8,891 nt of DNA from JAVRLS01 sp031961205 (GTDB taxonomy: Archaea > Thermoplasmatota > Thermoplasmata > Thermoplasmatales > Thermoplasmataceae), in NCBI GenBank assembly GCA_031961205.1, contig JAVRLS010000041.1:1-8891 (forward strand), read 5' to 3'. This document shows, piece by piece, positions 1 to 5,538 of the stretch. Made by a program: the position numbers and the translations under genes. Position 1 is the first letter of the stretch. Every line of letters begins with the position of its first letter. Below the pieces are notes generated by a model. It did no database searches, was not told the origin of the DNA, and saw only the letters and a program-made list of their open reading frames with translations.

Positions 1-197
1 TTGCTTCCTTTATATTTATACTGGTAGAAGAGTCAAGGATACCGGGCGAATTACGGATACCGTCAGCAATTGCCCTTTCCGCAATTTTGCTGGCAGCATT
101 TGTAACGCTGATCCATGAAAATGATAAATCGTATTATTCCGGAATAAAATTCAATATTGAAACAGCGGATTCCTTAAACTCTTCCAGATCCGATTAA
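1..197 (+). CDS. C-terminal fragment of a membrane protein (5' end outside window)
   Basis: An open frame runs from base 3 to a TAA at 195-197 and gives 64 residues with no start codon that fits a complete gene. It has a hydrophobic stretch at the very beginning (ASFIFILV), a short polar loop with ESRIPGELR, then a convincing membrane helix around fragment residues 20-38 (SAIALSAILLAAFVTLI), followed by a polar, Ser/Asn-rich tail. This is the normal look of the last helix and tail of a multi-pass transporter or other integral membrane protein. The family cannot be named from so little. The stop is followed by about 100 bp before the next gene, which has its own promoter-like sequence, so the two are probably not one operon. 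Confidence 0.55.
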   Translation, partial: ASFIFILVEESRIPGELRIPSAIALSAILLAAFVTLIHENDKSYYSGIKFNIETADSLNSSRSD

Positions 198-227
198 ATG
201 ATTAAAATATCCTTCAGGCATTATGAA

Positions 228-251
228 AATGTTTTCTTTAACAAAAACATT
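228..251 (+). terminator. Hairpin with T-tract after the first membrane-protein fragment
   Basis: AATGTTTT (228-235) and AAAACATT (244-251) form a perfect 8-bp inverted repeat around an 8-nt loop, about 30 nt after the stop at 197. The 5' arm and loop are T-rich (GTTTTCTTTA). Archaeal termination mainly needs a U-tract, so the T-rich arm may be the working part. Confidence 0.35.
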
Positions 252-269
252 GAAATGGGATTCAAAATT

Positions 270-278
270 TGTAAATAT
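270..278 (+). promoter_or_regulatory. TATA-like box of the deacetylase gene
   Basis: The stretch TGTAAATAT is centred about 25 nt before the ATG at 299. That is the spacing expected if transcription starts at or next to the start codon, as in leaderless archaeal genes. No Shine-Dalgarno sequence precedes the ATG. Confidence 0.4.
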
Positions 279-298
279 CATGCCTCAATTAGCCATTC

Positions 299-1192
299 AT
301 GGACAGGGAAATCTTCATATCTTACTCTGTAAGCGCAAACAGCGTTGCAGGGCAGATAGCTTATGGTGGGTCCGATTCAAGGCATGATATTTCAATGGGA
401 ATGTGGGCAGCAAGAATCGGTATTCCTAGATTAGTCAGAATATTCAAAAAATATGGTATAACGACGACATGGTACATTCCTGGAATCGTCATGGAAACTT
501 TTAGGGAGAATGTAGAAAGCATAGTTTCAAATGGGCATGAAATAGGTACCCACGGATATCTTCACGAATACGCGCCATCAATGACGAAGGACCAGGAAGA
601 AAAGGTTATCAGGAAAAATGTGGGACTTGTAAAGGACCTGACCGGCCATGGGCCATCCGGGCACATACCATCACAATGGGAGCCCTCTGAAAATACTATT
701 GATATCCTGATAAGGAATGGTTATTCCTATAGCAGGAGCCTTGCGGATTATGATATCCACCCATTTTACGCTTCAACCGGAAGGAAATGGCCTAAAATCG
801 ATTATTCAAAGGAACCAGAATCCTGGATGAAACCCCTTGATATGGGAAAAAAAGTAAACTTTGTCGAAATCCCGATTAACTGGTGGTTCAATGACGGCAC
901 GTACTTGAACTTCAACCGGCATGTTGCTGGCAAAAGGCCGGAATCCATCGCCGATATCTATGAGAACTGGAAGGCTGCATTCGACTACCTGTACCGGGAA
1001 TATGAATATGCTGTATTGCCTCTCAATATACATCCTGATGTCAGTGGCCACCCGGAGGCAATAATGTTTCATGAAAGGTTTATAGAGTACCTGAAAAATC
1101 ATTCTGGAGTCTCCTTCCTCAAGGATAGCGATATAGCCGTTGATTTCCGGAAAAGATATCCATTTCCTGATGAGTACACGGAAAAAATATGA
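299..1192 (+). CDS. Polysaccharide deacetylase homologue (CE4 family, HpPgdA/PuuE type), possibly inactive
   Basis: The 297 residues match, from start to end, the NodB-like barrel family that includes Helicobacter pylori PgdA and allantoinase PuuE. Signatures seen are the YGGSDSxHDISMGM segment (22-35), IPRLVRIFKKYGITTTWYIPG (42-62), the metal-histidine motif GHEIGTHGYLHE (79-90; H85 and H89), WMKPL (176-180), and NIHPDVSGHP (243-252) with H245. There is no signal peptide or membrane helix, so it should be cytoplasmic. The length is normal for the family. The start is fixed by an in-frame TAG at 290-292. The oddity is at residues 11-16: relatives carry D-x-D-A here, with a base and a metal-binding Asp, and this protein has V-S-A-N-S-V. 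The later APWWE segment also reads PSQWE (124-128). It may be an inactive binding protein or use different chemistry. The family assignment is secure and the substrate unknown; Thermoplasmatales lack peptidoglycan. Confidence 0.9.
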   Translation: MDREIFISYSVSANSVAGQIAYGGSDSRHDISMGMWAARIGIPRLVRIFKKYGITTTWYIPGIVMETFRENVESIVSNGHEIGTHGYLHEYAPSMTKDQEEKVIRKNVGLVKDLTGHGPSGHIPSQWEPSENTIDILIRNGYSYSRSLADYDIHPFYASTGRKWPKIDYSKEPESWMKPLDMGKKVNFVEIPINWWFNDGTYLNFNRHVAGKRPESIADIYENWKAAFDYLYREYEYAVLPLNIHPDVSGHPEAIMFHERFIEYLKNHSGVSFLKDSDIAVDFRKRYPFPDEYTEKI

Positions 1193-1232
1193 TCTTTCCA
1201 GAGAAATTCGTAAAATAATTAGTATCTATTCA

Positions 1233-1254
1233 TTTTTTAAGCTGTTTATATTTT
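1233..1254 (+). terminator. T-rich terminator region of the deacetylase gene
   Basis: A run of six T (1233-1238) and a further T-rich block ending near 1254 begin 41 nt after the stop at 1192. U-tracts of this kind are enough to end archaeal transcription. The next gene lies on the other strand and converges on this point. Confidence 0.4.
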
Positions 1255-1354
1255 CCGGTAACCTTCTCCTTTCCGAAACGTGGCTCTTTGCCTGCTGAAG
1301 TCGAGAAATATGAATGCCTTTACCTGCATGAAAGAATAGATCATCTTTGACTTA

Positions 1355-3364
1355 TCAGCTGCTTCTTTCCATTATACTGTACTGTGGTATCAACTGGGAG
1401 TTTATTTCTGTTATCATATTGATATCGTTGTAGGAGAGGCTCTGGTTAAGCGCCATATGAACTGATACATTCGCCGTAACGCTATCTATATAGGTCCAGT
1501 TAACTTCCACAATCATAGCCCAATCATTGGTCGAATAGGAATAATTGAAGTAAACCGGAACAAATGGATTCATAAAGAATTTAAGAAAACTGGAGTTAGT
1601 AAACTCTAAGGATGGAGAATCTGGATTTGTAACACCGCCGTATCCCCAGACGCCGTCTTTATACATATAATTATCAATCAGCACGTATCCTACCGGTGGA
1701 AGGGTCTTATTTTCATAGGCCCCCGTCAGCTGCGGTTCATATAAGGTGTAAGATGATTTATTCCAGAGATATGAGGAATATTCGAAAGTATCTGTAAAGT
1801 TGTATGCCTCAACGAGGAGGCCCAGACGATGGTCAGAGGCTACAGAAAAGCTTCTGTTTCCATGAACATCCAGCCACTGTATGGCCGCTTCATCCTGATA
1901 GGATATGCTCTGTGTTCCTGACGGAACAACAATTGAACCAATCGGATAAATGGAAAAAGCTGATCCAACAAGCACAATTAATAGAAGAATCGCAACCCCA
2001 GTCTGTGCTCTTGTATATTCTTTTCTTTCAAAATATTCGTTTCTGGAGATTCTTGATGATGCTACTCCCTGATCAATATGTACGCATGGTATTGATTGCG
2101 AAATATTCCCAACGGGAGGGGTGGGAGTTGTAAATGTCCGTGTATCGCTGGCCCTTCTTTTATATTCTATCCTGATGGTATGAGGGCGCTTTTCATTTAT
2201 ATATTCATAAACTCCTATTCCATCGAATATTGAAACTATTTCAAACAAATACTCAAAAAAGCGGCCCGGTAGAAGGACAGAATTCATCGTGGCAATTGAG
2301 AATATTGCCGCGGCCAGCAGAAGTGAAAGCATGCCCAGCACGATCCGGTACTTGTTCCATGCATATATGTAACCGATTGATGCTATGGAAGTTATTATAA
2401 AAGTTGGAATGAAGACCCCGATAGCATAAATAGACAGGTTATCTATATACTTCCGAAAAACAATTACACCGATTATTGGTACTACAAAGGATAATAACAT
2501 GGTTGCTCTTATTATGTATTTTGAACTGATCGGCTTCAATTTTTCGGCAGCTTTCCTTAGTATAGCCGTCATTTTGGATGGCAAAAAGAACATTACTGTA
2601 ATGAGAATATAGTATGATAGTATGATAACGTACCAGGGTACATTCATAATGCCTGACGTCATGAAAGACGTGGTTGCTTTTACATTGATTATCCAGTATG
2701 CAAACATGAAAGTTGAGAAACTCGCCAGATAAAAGTAATAACTTTTATCAAGACGTGATCGTGATATTTTTAGATAAAGCAGAATGCCGAGTATCTCAAA
2801 AAGATACATGAATGTTGAAAGTTGATGCGAAAGCACAAGGAGAACAGAAAACACAGCCAGTGGCACAAACGCCTTCTTATTTCTAAGAGTAATTATCAGC
2901 ATGAGAACGGTGAGAAGACCAAAGAAGTGACCGAATACAAGTATGGACGGAATTGATGTCTGATACGCCTGTATAGGATTTACGGCAAGGAATAAAGCCG
3001 CAATAAGTGATATTTTTTCGTTTCTCGTTATTTCCTTTGTAATGAAAAATATACTTACAACCGTAAGGCCGCCAAATATTTCCGGAATTGTTGTCAGGAG
3101 TATTTTCCAGCTGATGCCGGTAATGTAGTACGCTGCAGATATTATCCAGTACATAACCGGAAATGAACCGTAACCGGCTGCGCCCCACTGTGACGGAACG
3201 TTGATAACCGTAAGATGTGCCTTTACATAGTCTTCTGTTATAGAATAGTATATACCGAAATCGTTTCCCCAGCCGTAATTTGTAAGCGTAGGAATAAGCC
3301 GAATGACTATGGCGCCCAGTGCAATAAGAAAGAGCCATAGCATCGTCCTCTTTTCCATTAACAT
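1355..3364 (-). CDS. Multi-pass GT-C-type glycosyltransferase-like membrane protein with N-glycosylated external domain
   Basis: This 669-residue protein has about 13 membrane helices in its first 380 residues, one more at about 456-478, then an external domain of about 190 residues. The overall plan (N-terminal helix, first loop with an acidic residue in GWGNDFGIYY, D35; many helices; a PGRFFEYLFEI segment at 366-376; a C-terminal soluble domain opening with a DEAAIQWLDVHGN-like segment) is that of GT-C enzymes using lipid-linked sugars (PMT, Stt3/AglB-like, GT87). D35 is a candidate catalytic acid by position only. The WWDYG-type oligosaccharyltransferase motif is not seen, so it is not clearly AglB. 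Residues 390-455 form a long basic loop before the last helix. The external domain has nine N-x-S/T sites. ATG at 3364 is the first start; ATG at 3358 (MEKRTMLW) fits the TATA spacing better. It is divergent from rpiA. Exact donor and acceptor are unknown. Confidence 0.75.
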   Translation of the reverse strand: MLMEKRTMLWLFLIALGAIVIRLIPTLTNYGWGNDFGIYYSITEDYVKAHLTVINVPSQWGAAGYGSFPVMYWIISAAYYITGISWKILLTTIPEIFGGLTVVSIFFITKEITRNEKISLIAALFLAVNPIQAYQTSIPSILVFGHFFGLLTVLMLIITLRNKKAFVPLAVFSVLLVLSHQLSTFMYLFEILGILLYLKISRSRLDKSYYFYLASFSTFMFAYWIINVKATTSFMTSGIMNVPWYVIILSYYILITVMFFLPSKMTAILRKAAEKLKPISSKYIIRATMLLSFVVPIIGVIVFRKYIDNLSIYAIGVFIPTFIITSIASIGYIYAWNKYRIVLGMLSLLLAAAIFSIATMNSVLLPGRFFEYLFEIVSIFDGIGVYEYINEKRPHTIRIEYKRRASDTRTFTTPTPPVGNISQSIPCVHIDQGVASSRISRNEYFERKEYTRAQTGVAILLLIVLVGSAFSIYPIGSIVVPSGTQSISYQDEAAIQWLDVHGNRSFSVASDHRLGLLVEAYNFTDTFEYSSYLWNKSSYTLYEPQLTGAYENKTLPPVGYVLIDNYMYKDGVWGYGGVTNPDSPSLEFTNSSFLKFFMNPFVPVYFNYSYSTNDWAMIVEVNWTYIDSVTANVSVHMALNQSLSYNDINMITEINSQLIPQYSIMERSS

Positions 3365-3379
3365 GGATATGCATAACTA

Positions 3380-3390
3380 TTTTAATTAAT
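3380..3390 (-). promoter_or_regulatory. TATA-like box of the GT-C gene (divergent promoter)
   Basis: On the minus strand ATTAATTAAAA lies about 21 nt before the ATG at 3364 and about 27 nt before the alternative ATG at 3358. If the transcript is leaderless, the second ATG is the better start. No Shine-Dalgarno sequence is visible before either one. Confidence 0.4.
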
Positions 3391-3403
3391 TTTTTGCGAT
3401 CCG

Positions 3404-3411
3404 TTTATTTA
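3404..3411 (+). promoter_or_regulatory. TATA box of rpiA
   Basis: TTTATTTA is centred 26 nt before the rpiA ATG at 3434, matching a leaderless archaeal promoter. The TATA boxes of the two divergent genes lie within about 30 bp, so binding of one regulator here could affect both. Confidence 0.55.
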
Positions 3412-3433
3412 CGCTTCTTGCATAGCCAAAAAT

Positions 3434-4135
3434 ATGGGAAGTGAACACGAAAAGGAAATTGCTGGCAAATATGCAATGAATTTCATAAAAGATGGCATGT
3501 TTGTCGGTCTTGGAACCGGGTCTACAACAAAGTATTTCATTAAGGAGCTGGCCGTTGCAGTAAAATCGGGTCTTAAGATAGATGCCGTAGCCAGCTCTAA
3601 AGAGAGCATGGAATACGGCAGGAGCCTGGGCATTAACGTCATCAATGGAATCCCCAAAAAAATAGATCTCACAGTGGATGGCGCGGACGAAGTGGATCAA
3701 TACGGAAATTTAATAAAAGGAGGGGGCGGAGCTCTTCTGAGGGAAAAAATCCTTGCTTACAACAGCAGGGAGATGTATGTCATCATCGATAGTTCAAAGA
3801 AGAAAGACATCCTTGGCAGTTTCCCTCTTCCCGTTGAAATAACGCCTTTCGCGTATGAGGCTACGATAAGGAATATAGAAGCGGCGGGAGGAAAATGCAC
3901 GGTAAGAAAGAAGAATGATAAAATCTTTATAACCGATAATGGAAACTACATAACAGATTGCAATTTCGGATTAATTGAAGATCCTGACAAGCTTGAAAGA
4001 AGGCTGAAATCAATACCGGGAGTAATAGAAGTTGGTATTTTTCACGACCTGGCCAGAAAAATAATCATGGGAAGCGAGGAAAATTGTGTTGTTTATGGCC
4101 CGGATGAAAATGGAAAGCTGCATGAACTGGACTGA
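3434..4135 (+). CDS. rpiA: Ribose-5-phosphate isomerase A
   Basis: This cytoplasmic enzyme interconverts ribose-5-phosphate and ribulose-5-phosphate, and supplies ribose-5-phosphate for PRPP and hence nucleotide synthesis. The 233 residues carry all RpiA signatures: the phosphate-binding GLGTGST (25-31), DGADE (82-86) with D82 and D85, and KGGGGALLREK (95-105) with K95 and the catalytic base E104. These correspond to D81, D84, K94 and E103 of the E. coli enzyme with a one-residue offset. IDSSKKKD (118-125) and the C-terminal PGVIEVGIF (195-203) are also typical. The length is normal. ATG 3434 is the first in-frame ATG and sits at leaderless spacing from a TATA box. Many archaea without an oxidative pentose phosphate pathway make ribose phosphate by the ribulose monophosphate or non-oxidative route, and RpiA finishes it. 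The gene stands alone. Confidence 0.97.
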   Translation: MGSEHEKEIAGKYAMNFIKDGMFVGLGTGSTTKYFIKELAVAVKSGLKIDAVASSKESMEYGRSLGINVINGIPKKIDLTVDGADEVDQYGNLIKGGGGALLREKILAYNSREMYVIIDSSKKKDILGSFPLPVEITPFAYEATIRNIEAAGGKCTVRKKNDKIFITDNGNYITDCNFGLIEDPDKLERRLKSIPGVIEVGIFHDLARKIIMGSEENCVVYGPDENGKLHELD

Positions 4136-4183
4136 AATAAGGTTAGTAACTCATCTGTGTGCGGAATTAAATGATAACAGAAA

Positions 4184-4188
4184 TTTTT
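4184..4188 (+). terminator. T5 tract after rpiA
   Basis: TTTTT lies 49 nt after the rpiA stop. It is a short tract and a weak call. A perfect hairpin at 4211-4234 follows and may contribute. Confidence 0.25.
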
Positions 4189-4210
4189 CTGGTTACATAA
4201 AGGTGCAATA

Positions 4211-4234
4211 AAAATCCGTGATTTACCGGATTTT
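4211..4234. repeat. Perfect 8-bp inverted repeat in the rpiA/regulator gap
   Basis: AAAATCCG (4211-4218) and CGGATTTT (4227-4234) are exact reverse complements separated by 8 nt. It could fold in RNA from either strand, near the 3' end of rpiA or of the candidate minus-strand ORF that ends at 4246, or it could be a protein-binding dyad. A related palindrome, AATCCGGATT, sits at 8749-8758. Confidence 0.4.
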
Positions 4235-4245
4235 GAGCGGATGCA

Positions 4246-4356
4246 TCAGTTCAAATTTTCACCCTTATATTTCAGTATTCTTTGAAAAAATCCTTTATTG
4301 ACAATAAATTCTTCGTCCATAACGGTCCTTAAATAACAAATCCAAAATATTGGCAT
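4246..4356 (-). CDS. Candidate 36-residue small protein
   Basis: On the minus strand an ATG at 4354-4356 opens a 36-codon frame ending in TGA at 4246-4248. The N-terminus is hydrophobic (MPIFWICYL) and the rest is charged (MDEEFIVNKGFFQRILKYKG). A second in-frame ATG at 4320 would give 24 residues. A strong TATA-like TTTATATAAA at 4394-4403 would place a transcript start near 4372, about 16 nt before the ATG. The reading frame is short and could be chance; no homologue is recognised. It is listed because it fills an otherwise empty gap and has a promoter-like sequence at usable spacing. Confidence 0.2.
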   Translation of the reverse strand: MPIFWICYLRTVMDEEFIVNKGFFQRILKYKGENLN

Positions 4357-4370
4357 TAATCCCGATTAAT
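4355..4370. promoter_or_regulatory. Perfect 7-2-7 dyad, possible operator
   Basis: ATTAATC (4355-4361), two C, then GATTAAT (4364-4370) form an exact inverted repeat, the size and symmetry of a site for a dimeric winged-helix protein. It lies 34 bp beyond the 3' end of the neighbouring regulator gene and overlaps the start of the candidate small ORF. No second copy is seen in the window. Confidence 0.35.
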
Positions 4371-4385
4371 AGTGCATATCTTATT

Positions 4386-4403
4386 AAAAAATATTTATAT
4401 AAA
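4386..4403. promoter_or_regulatory. A6 tract plus palindromic TATA-like element
   Basis: On the minus strand the A6 run at 4386-4391 reads as a U-tract 13 nt after the regulator stop and is a good terminator. Beside it TTTATATAAA (4394-4403) is a symmetrical TATA-like sequence that could act in either direction. The 11-mer ATATTTATATA here (4391-4401) recurs at 4781-4791 on the other side of the regulator gene. Confidence 0.35.
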
Positions 4404-4769
4404 TTATTTTCTATAAGTTTTTAATTGATCTATGTTATAGTTTATATCATTTATCTTCTTTGTAAGATCCTGTATTATCTCATCAAGTATCTCATTGAAG
4501 GCTTTAGAAAGTCTGTATCCATGAATGGGTCTTCCCTTACCCTCCTTTTTCATATTCCTTTTTGTGATCCATCCTTTTCTTCTGAGCCACTGCATTGCTA
4601 TGGAGACTTCCGGTTGTCGGAGGCTGGTTTCTCTTTCTATTTCAACACTCGTGACTTCATCTTTGTCCTTAATGTATACCAGAGTGTATGCAACGCTTCT
4701 TGGAATGTCGGAAATCATCAGGTATTTTGCTAACTTCTCGGAGTTTTCACTCAAAACCATATCTATCAT
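4404..4769 (-). CDS. Winged-helix transcriptional regulator (archaeal, ArsR/TrmB-like)
   Basis: The 121-residue protein has a helix-turn-helix at about 38-68: TSVEIERETSLRQPEVS followed by the recognition and support segment IAMQWLRRKGWI. A basic wing follows with KEGKGRPIHGYRLS (75-88). The G-K-G-R-P turn and the SLRQPEVSIAM recognition helix are typical of a small archaeal regulator family. Residues 90-119 are a heptad-like helix (FNEILDEIIQDLTKKINDIN), probably a dimerisation coiled coil. There is no ligand or metal domain and no cysteine, so the signal it senses is not visible. ATG 4769 is the first start; M4 (4760) is possible. It is transcribed alone from a very AT-rich promoter region. 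Its target is unknown; autoregulation or control of the nearby divergent genes is only a guess. Confidence 0.85.
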   Translation of the reverse strand: MIDMVLSENSEKLAKYLMISDIPRSVAYTLVYIKDKDEVTSVEIERETSLRQPEVSIAMQWLRRKGWITKRNMKKEGKGRPIHGYRLSKAFNEILDEIIQDLTKKINDINYNIDQLKTYRK

Positions 4770-4779
4770 GCCTAAATAT

Positions 4780-4800
4780 TATATTTATATATATATTTAA
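4780..4800 (-). promoter_or_regulatory. TATA region of the regulator gene
   Basis: An almost pure A/T block (plus strand TATATTTATATATATATTTAA ends at 4800) covers the positions 20-30 nt before the ATG at 4769, so a TATA box certainly fits, though its exact register cannot be fixed. Confidence 0.45.
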
Positions 4801-4931
4801 CCTTTTTAAATATTTCATTATATATACTTTACGGAAATTGCGCAAATTAAAAGCCCTAATGTAAGGCTCCATATAACTATAAAACAAATAATATATATAA
4901 CATATCTAAAATATCTTGGATGTTAGATTTT

Positions 4932-5189
4932 TCAACTTTTTGACAGAGCTTCAAGTTTGCTTATAATCGTATACAGGTCCGTTCGCCCATGGGCAGGAAC
5001 ATTTGGATCATTTGCCATTTCATCAAGTGCAGACAGCACGGTAGCACATCTTAAGTCCAGGCTTTCGTTTTCATAGTTCAGTTTAGTTTTTGAATCCTGA
5101 GCCACCTTTCTAACATTCTTTGGAACCGATGTATCCTGCGATAATTCATCCAGAAGGTACATCACCTCATTGAAAAGATTCTGATCCAT
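4932..5189 (-). CDS. UPF0147 family protein
   Basis: This is a small, acidic, all-helical protein of 85 residues belonging to UPF0147, which is widespread in archaea and has no established function. The sequence shows an internal duplication: LDELSQDTSVPKNVRK (13-28) is repeated as LDEMANDPNVPAHGRT (55-70), with the L-D-E, D-x-x-V-P and R positions kept. Each half is likely a helical hairpin. There is no signal peptide, metal site or catalytic motif. The start at 5189 is settled by a strong Shine-Dalgarno GGTGAT (plus-strand 5194-5199) four bases before the ATG. This gene therefore has a 5' leader, unlike rpiA and scpB. It lies on the same strand as the regulator, but a 162-bp AT-rich gap with a promoter separates them. 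Confidence 0.93.
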   Translation of the reverse strand: MDQNLFNEVMYLLDELSQDTSVPKNVRKVAQDSKTKLNYENESLDLRCATVLSALDEMANDPNVPAHGRTDLYTIISKLEALSKS

Positions 5190-5193
5190 TTAT

Positions 5194-5199
5194 ATCACC
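5194..5199 (-). promoter_or_regulatory. Strong ribosome binding site of the UPF0147 gene
   Basis: On the minus strand GGTGAT sits four bases before the ATG and is fully complementary to the 3' end of archaeal 16S rRNA. It fixes the start codon and implies a leadered mRNA. A TATA-like TATATTAA (about 5245-5252) would give a leader of roughly 35 nt. Confidence 0.7.
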
Positions 5200-5510
5200 A
5201 CTTCTGCCCTGTAAGGCTAATCTTTGAGATTCAGGCTAAAGCCGTTAATATAGATCCGGTTCACATCATGCACAGGATTGTCGTATTAATTCCAAACAGC
5301 AATAAAGCGCTTTTTTATGCTCTATGGAATCTTACGGCCGTATCTCCGGCACCGGAACTAAACCATGACAACAAAGATTGCCTTAAAGTCTATCTTTCTC
5401 GATATAAGTATCGTGAATATACGTTTTTCCATACAATAATCTTATAGGAAATCACATGGAGAGCTATACATGGCCCTCTTGCGGTAATTATCATCGCAAC
5501 GGCGACATTA

Positions 5511-5516
5511 TTTATA
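5511..5516 (+). promoter_or_regulatory. TATA box of scpB
   Basis: TTTATA (within ATTATTTATACC) is centred about 26 nt before the ATG at 5539, the leaderless spacing. The GGTGAC at 5519-5524 is too far from the ATG to be a normal ribosome binding site. Confidence 0.5.
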
Positions 5517-5538
5517 CCGGTGACGGAATCTACATGCC

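Larger units (their letters stand above)
5190..5538. other. 349-bp gap between the UPF0147 gene and scpB (divergent)
   Basis: The left part holds the UPF0147 leader. Within it AATCT and AGATT pair around TTG (5218-5230), and AGGCTAA occurs twice (5213-5219 and 5234-5240), so the leader RNA could fold in alternative ways. The right end carries the scpB promoter. Between them is a plus-strand frame at 5268-5447 (ATG to TAG, 59 codons, starting MHRIVVLIPNSNKALFYAL). It has no ribosome binding site and no TATA box at the right distance, so I do not call it a gene. No tRNA or known structured RNA was recognised. Confidence 0.5.

Noticed and set aside
198..332. 44-codon frame whose ATG directly follows the first stop (MIKISFRHYENVFF...)
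   Set aside because: It runs into the deacetylase gene in another frame, contains the hairpin at 228-251 and the likely deacetylase promoter, and has no ribosome site or recognisable feature.
806..1102. 98-codon frame on the minus strand inside the deacetylase gene
   Set aside because: It is fully antisense to a gene with clear family signatures and shows no recognisable motif or promoter.
1804..2133. 109-codon plus-strand frame inside the GT-C gene
   Set aside because: It is an antisense shadow of a well-supported membrane protein. The sequence is rich in Gln and Leu with no domain pattern.
2883..3374. 163-codon minus-strand frame overlapping the N-terminal part of the GT-C gene
   Set aside because: It is the same strand in another frame; the GT-C frame has continuous membrane helices and this one has a random-looking His/Tyr/Arg-rich composition.
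4251..4262. GTTCAAAT, resembling the T-loop of a tRNA
   Set aside because: No flanking T-stem, acceptor stem or anticodon arm can be drawn around it on either strand.
4425..4733. 102-codon plus-strand frame antisense to the regulator, with a hydrophobic N-terminus and a TATA-like box 26 nt upstream
   Set aside because: Its start is TTG, its hydrophobicity is what the complement of a Lys/Asn/Asp-rich coiled coil gives, and the regulator on the other strand is a clear family member.
5268..5447. 59-codon plus-strand frame between the UPF0147 gene and scpB
   Set aside because: The TATA-like sequence lies only about 19 nt before the ATG, no ribosome binding site is present, and the composition gives no fold or family hint. 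It is noted under the gap entry.
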